Source: Dichomitus squalens LYAD-421 SS1 (taxonomy: Eukaryota; Basidiomycota; Agaricomycetes; Polyporales; Polyporaceae). Taken from it: a stretch of 11,018 nucleotides of DNA. The DNA is taken from contig NW_006766970.1 of assembly GCF_000275845.1 (NCBI RefSeq), forward strand, positions 55,879 through 66,896, read 5' to 3'. Each line of letters starts with the position of its first letter. The first letter of the stretch is position 1. The notes below the pieces were generated by a model. That model did not search any database, was not told where the DNA came from, and saw nothing but the letters and a program-made list of their open reading frames with translations. Both the position numbers and the translations under genes were made by a program. Positions 7,891 to 11,018 of the stretch are shown here, piece by piece.

Positions 7891-8978
7891 ATGTTCTTGT
7901 GGACTGCGCTAAGGCGGATCGTTTACATCGCCTACTCCTCTACCACCGATTTCCTCTATGTCGCCGGTCTCTACGTTTGGGACTTTGTCCTGGTCATCCT
8001 CAACCTCATCATCCCTGATTACGCCCACGGCAAGGTGATCAGCACCGGCAGCCCCGGCGCTGGCGGGAAATGGCCCGCTTACATTGCTCCTGAGGCGGGA
8101 GCCAGCAGGTCGCCGTGTCCGGGACTGAACGCTCTCGCCAACCATGGTGCGCCGCACGAGCGCCCTCCAACGGCATCATGCGCTAACTGAACTGTATCTG
8201 AACGAACAGGAATTCTTCCTCGCGACGGGAAGAACATCAAGTTCGCCGACCTCCCCGCGGCGATCCGCAAGGCGTACAACATGTCGCACCCGTTCTCGAT
8301 CCTCCTCCCGCGCCAGGCCGCGCAGCTGCTCAACCGCGACCCCGCGAGCGACTCGTTCGACCTCTCCGACCTGAGCGTGCACAACATGATCGAGCACGAC
8401 GCCTCGTTCTGCCGTACGTCGCCACACGCGCTTCTTCGTGCTGTCTATATCTATCTTCGAGACTGACCGAATGGTGGTCGCGTATGCAGGGAAGGACATC
8501 TACTACGACCCCCTGCAGTCCACAGAGGACGCGTCCGCCATCGACGTCCTCCTCTCGTCCGGGCCGCAGACGCTCGCCGCGGCCGACCTGTCGAACTTCC
8601 TCGGCAAGCGCCGCGTGGAGTGCCGCAAGAACAACCCGCAGTTCAGCCTCTCGCTCGGCCAGAAGTTCATCGGGAGCACCAAGTGCGTACTCTTCCTTTC
8701 GAATACCACACACGCTTGACGAGTGCTCACCTTTCCCGTGCAGCGCGGCCTTCATTCTGAAGGTGTTCGGGGGCGTCGTCGCGGACCTGCGCGCGTTCCT
8801 GGGCGAGGAGCGGCTGCCCGACGGGTGGGAGCCGCGCACGCGCCACCGGATGGGGCTCACGATGACGGAGATCAACCTGAAGATCGCGCACGTCGAGCTC
8901 GGGGTGAAGGAGGAGGTCGACGGGACAATGTCTGCTCCTCGGGGTCCGCTCGTGACGAAGGATTCGACGGCGGAGTAG
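7891..8978 (+). CDS. Membrane-anchored heme-thiolate peroxidase/peroxygenase (chloroperoxidase family)
   Basis: Exons are 7891-8146, 8210-8413, 8490-8682 and 8744-8978, with introns of 63, 76 and 61 nt and all frames preserved (donors GTGCGC, GTACGT, GTGCGT; CAG acceptors). The 295-residue product carries the family signature SPCPGLNALANHG at residues 74-86, where Cys76 would be the axial heme thiolate. HNMIEHDASF (143-152) follows, whose Glu-His-Asp resembles the metal/heme-propionate site of chloroperoxidase, and then FLGKRRVE and NPQFSL. These enzymes use hydrogen peroxide to halogenate or to insert oxygen into aromatics, alkanes or fatty compounds; the substrate here is unknown. Secreted relatives begin with a cleaved signal peptide. 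This one starts with two hydrophobic stretches (about 10-16 and 21-42), better read as a membrane anchor. The acid-base glutamate cannot be assigned without an alignment. GC-rich coding like its neighbours, so no sign of recent transfer. Confidence 0.9.
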
Positions 8979-10475
8979 AGAGGCCATGTTTGTTGCCGCT
9001 GTGACCGCTTCACATTACCATATTCTTGTCATCCTCTTGGAAAATCGAAGAACCGGTTTCGGTTATGCAACCCAGGACACGGCGAGGGGCCCCTGCAGAG
9101 ATCATGTATCATTGAAACACTCGTCGACTACTGGCAGTGAGCACCAAGCCGGGGTTTACGTGCAGTTCCTGGACATGTCTGTGTGGTGCGGGCATGACCA
9201 CAAGGTCGAGGATATCGTCGGTGTACGGCGGCCGGAGGATGGGTGATTGGAATTGTGTGCCTGTACTCCACGCGTCTATAGATAGCATGACCGCTTCGGT
9301 GTTGTACGCTCTAGTGCTGAGACCAAAGTTCTACTAACAATGAGTACTTCAATATCAAAGTCGTGGCCTAGGCGGAAGGGCACGGAATCTGTTTGAATGC
9401 CCCCGGGTGACCAACTCGACCCTCGCAGAATTTACAACTAGAAGCAAGCCACGCAGAGCACGCACCAGCGCGCTCGCTTTCCAATTACGACACCTTCATG
9501 TAGTCGAACACTCAGGTAGGCGACGCTAAGTGTCCTATTCCTAGTTCCCAGTGGCCTCTGCCACAAGGGCTTTTCCTGGGGCATTATGGATGGACTCTGC
9601 GCAGATCTGCTTGCGCTTGCCGCCCCGGCGAGCGTCTCTTCCCGGAAGTTTCCGTGGCGTGGTAGCAGTTTGCATCGGAGGTATCAACATCGTGTCCTAA
9701 CGCAAATCCGTCGTATTAAGAACCGGTTGGGCATCCCATCGTAATCTCCTTTGGAATGTTTGATGAAATTCTGTTATATGCTAACTCGATTCACTGTGCA
9801 GTGTGCGGCTGGCGTAGGATAAACATGGGATGCGGCGAGGCATCGTTGTCTTAACGTGGCTCAGATCACTATACCGACTCTACGATGGGACACGTCGTCG
9901 TGTACTTCAATGCACCCGTTGTCGTCGCCTCTCTTCTAGAGCTAAGCGCGCCGACGTCCTCGCTTGCCGCCAGCTCTTTTACAGGGTCATACTCCAGGTA
10001 TCTTGAATATTTAGCTGATGTTTGACGCACACAAAATGAGTCTACTGAAGAGCCCTGCGACATTCATGAGCTTGAGTCTTGCCCTCCGCTGACATCTACC
10101 AAACTCGACTAGGCAGGGCTCCAACAAGATGGTTTGGAATTTCGCTCATCTGTCTTGTGAACCCAAGAGGGACGCTGACTCTTACAGAATCAGCTCGGAG
10201 TATACAAAGCTCCTCTCGTAATCACGATATCTAGTCATTTGATGCAACCGGTATCCAGCAGTGGGGTTCATTCAAGCCAATAAGTCGTCCTGTTGGCCTG
10301 GACTGGATCGTCGAACAAAGGAACAACAGGCGCCTACTTATGCCCCGGCGCGCCTAAAGAGTGAACTGGGCGCTTTACAACCATCATAACCACTTCACCC
10401 ATCGGCCACGGCCTCCTCTGCATTCTGTGTCTGACCTTTCGAGATACTTGCAGAACACACATATATAGCGAGAGG
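8979..10475. other. Gene-poor stretch of about 1.5 kb
   Basis: Open frames are short on both strands and stops are frequent. I see no tRNA, transposon end or long repeat. A frame at about 9742-9850 reads FGMFDEILLYANS followed by CAVCGWRR, faintly like the core of an F-box, and could be a gene remnant, but the match is too short to call. A minus-strand frame (9869-10063) has no recognisable feature. The right end should hold the promoter of the gene starting at 10476. Confidence 0.45.
10460..10470 (+). promoter_or_regulatory. TATA-like element close to the next start codon
   Basis: CATATATAG lies at about 10460-10468, only 8 bp before the ATG at 10476. If this is the working TATA box, transcription would begin near or after that ATG, and translation could start at the in-frame ATG at 10509 or 10518 instead. 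Confidence 0.35.
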
Positions 10476-11018
10476 ATGGCTGCTGCGATCCCCAGCTCAC
10501 ATAGTCCCATGTCGACGATGTCGTCTCCGCTAGAGGAGGTCGAGGCGAACCACGAGGGCTGTGGACAGTCGGAGTCCATTGGGAGCTACGGTATGTATAC
10601 GCAGAACGAAGCTGGCCATCCTCTCCCGACTAACCATCAGGTCATCGCAGATCCTCTGGAAGCGAATACCGAGGACGTCGACGAAGACTTCTTGGCCAAT
10701 CACCTACGCTCCCCGCCGACGTTTCACGCAACCGAAGAGATGCTAGAGAAAGTCGAGAGGATTCAGAACATTGGAACTACCGAGAAGAACATGTATCAGT
10801 CTCTTGCTTCCCTCTTGACCACTATGAGCGAAGCGTTGTACGGTTCGTCATAAAGTCTTCCCCATTTCTCTTACGACACCTGACGCATCTTCAGAAACCC
10901 TCACCGCAGACATGCAGGAGAAGCTACGCTCACGACATCGCGTTCCTGCTGGCGAACCAGGGCACATGACATTCATCAACCACTCCTCGTCTGCACCTTG
11001 CCACTTTCCCGCGGACAT
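10476..11018 (+). CDS. Unrecognised acidic protein, 5' part (runs off the window)
   Basis: Proposed exons are 10476-10590, 10651-10842 and 10895 to the window end. Intron 1 has a GTATGT donor, a GACTAAC branch site and a CGCAG acceptor. Intron 2 (52 nt) has GTTCGT, CTGAC and TTCAG, and removes the in-frame TAA near 10851. The spliced protein begins MAAAIPSSHSPMSTMSS, continues with an acidic, Ser-rich part (SPLEEVEANHEG, then DPLEANTEDVDEDF), and becomes helical with ATEEMLEKVERIQ and MYQSLASLLTTMSEAL, then ETLTADMQEKLRSRHR. The helical part has spaced hydrophobic residues and may form a coiled coil or helical bundle. There is no signal peptide or membrane segment in the visible part. I recognise no family. 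The start is uncertain (10476, 10509 or 10518), since a TATA-like element sits just upstream. Confidence 0.6.

Noticed and set aside
10334..10579. 81-codon minus-strand frame with a hydrophobic stretch
   Set aside because: It overlaps exon 1 and the promoter of the plus-strand gene at 10476 in antisense and has no supporting splice or start context.

Overview
The window looks like nuclear DNA of a filamentous basidiomycete, probably an Agaricomycete near the Polyporales. The evidence is GC-rich coding sequence, many short introns of 50-110 nt with GTRNGT-type donors, CTRAC-like branch sites and CAG/TAG acceptors, and families typical of these fungi: a membrane-anchored heme-thiolate peroxygenase, an F-box protein with a beta-rich C-terminal region, and a coiled-coil/kinase-like protein. 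No virus, transposase, CRISPR array, rRNA or convincing tRNA was seen. All gene models were spliced by hand from the sequence.

Layout: positions 1-1096 hold no recognisable gene but carry a strong TATA box with a pyrimidine-rich leader, a low-complexity patch and a second TATA-like site. Positions 1097-2242 (+) encode a kinase-like protein whose catalytic half is intact in one open frame, while its coiled-coil N-terminal half is broken across frames. Positions 2865-5222 (-) encode a five-exon F-box protein of 559 residues. It is divergent from RCF1 (5659-6253, +, two exons, 161 residues), a HIG1-domain respiratory supercomplex factor. RCF1 converges on URM1 (6536-6957, -, two exons, 120 residues), the ubiquitin-like sulfur carrier ending in Gly-Gly. 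URM1 is divergent from a four-exon heme-thiolate peroxygenase-like gene (7891-8978, +, 295 residues) with an N-terminal membrane anchor. About 1.5 kb without a clear gene follows, then the 5' part of an unrecognised gene (10476 to the window end, +).

The genes do not form a pathway or biosynthetic cluster. Two are conserved housekeeping genes (RCF1 in mitochondria; URM1 in tRNA thiolation and urmylation) and the rest belong to large, fast-evolving agaricomycete families. They alternate in strand, so two neighbouring pairs share intergenic promoter regions (5223-5658 and 6958-7890). I found no convincing new multi-gene system. The points most worth a second look are the broken kinase-like gene, the 477-nt intron in the F-box gene, the anchored peroxygenase, the enlarged URM1 loop, the frame open upstream of the RCF1 start, and a 60-nt frame-neutral intron in the last gene.
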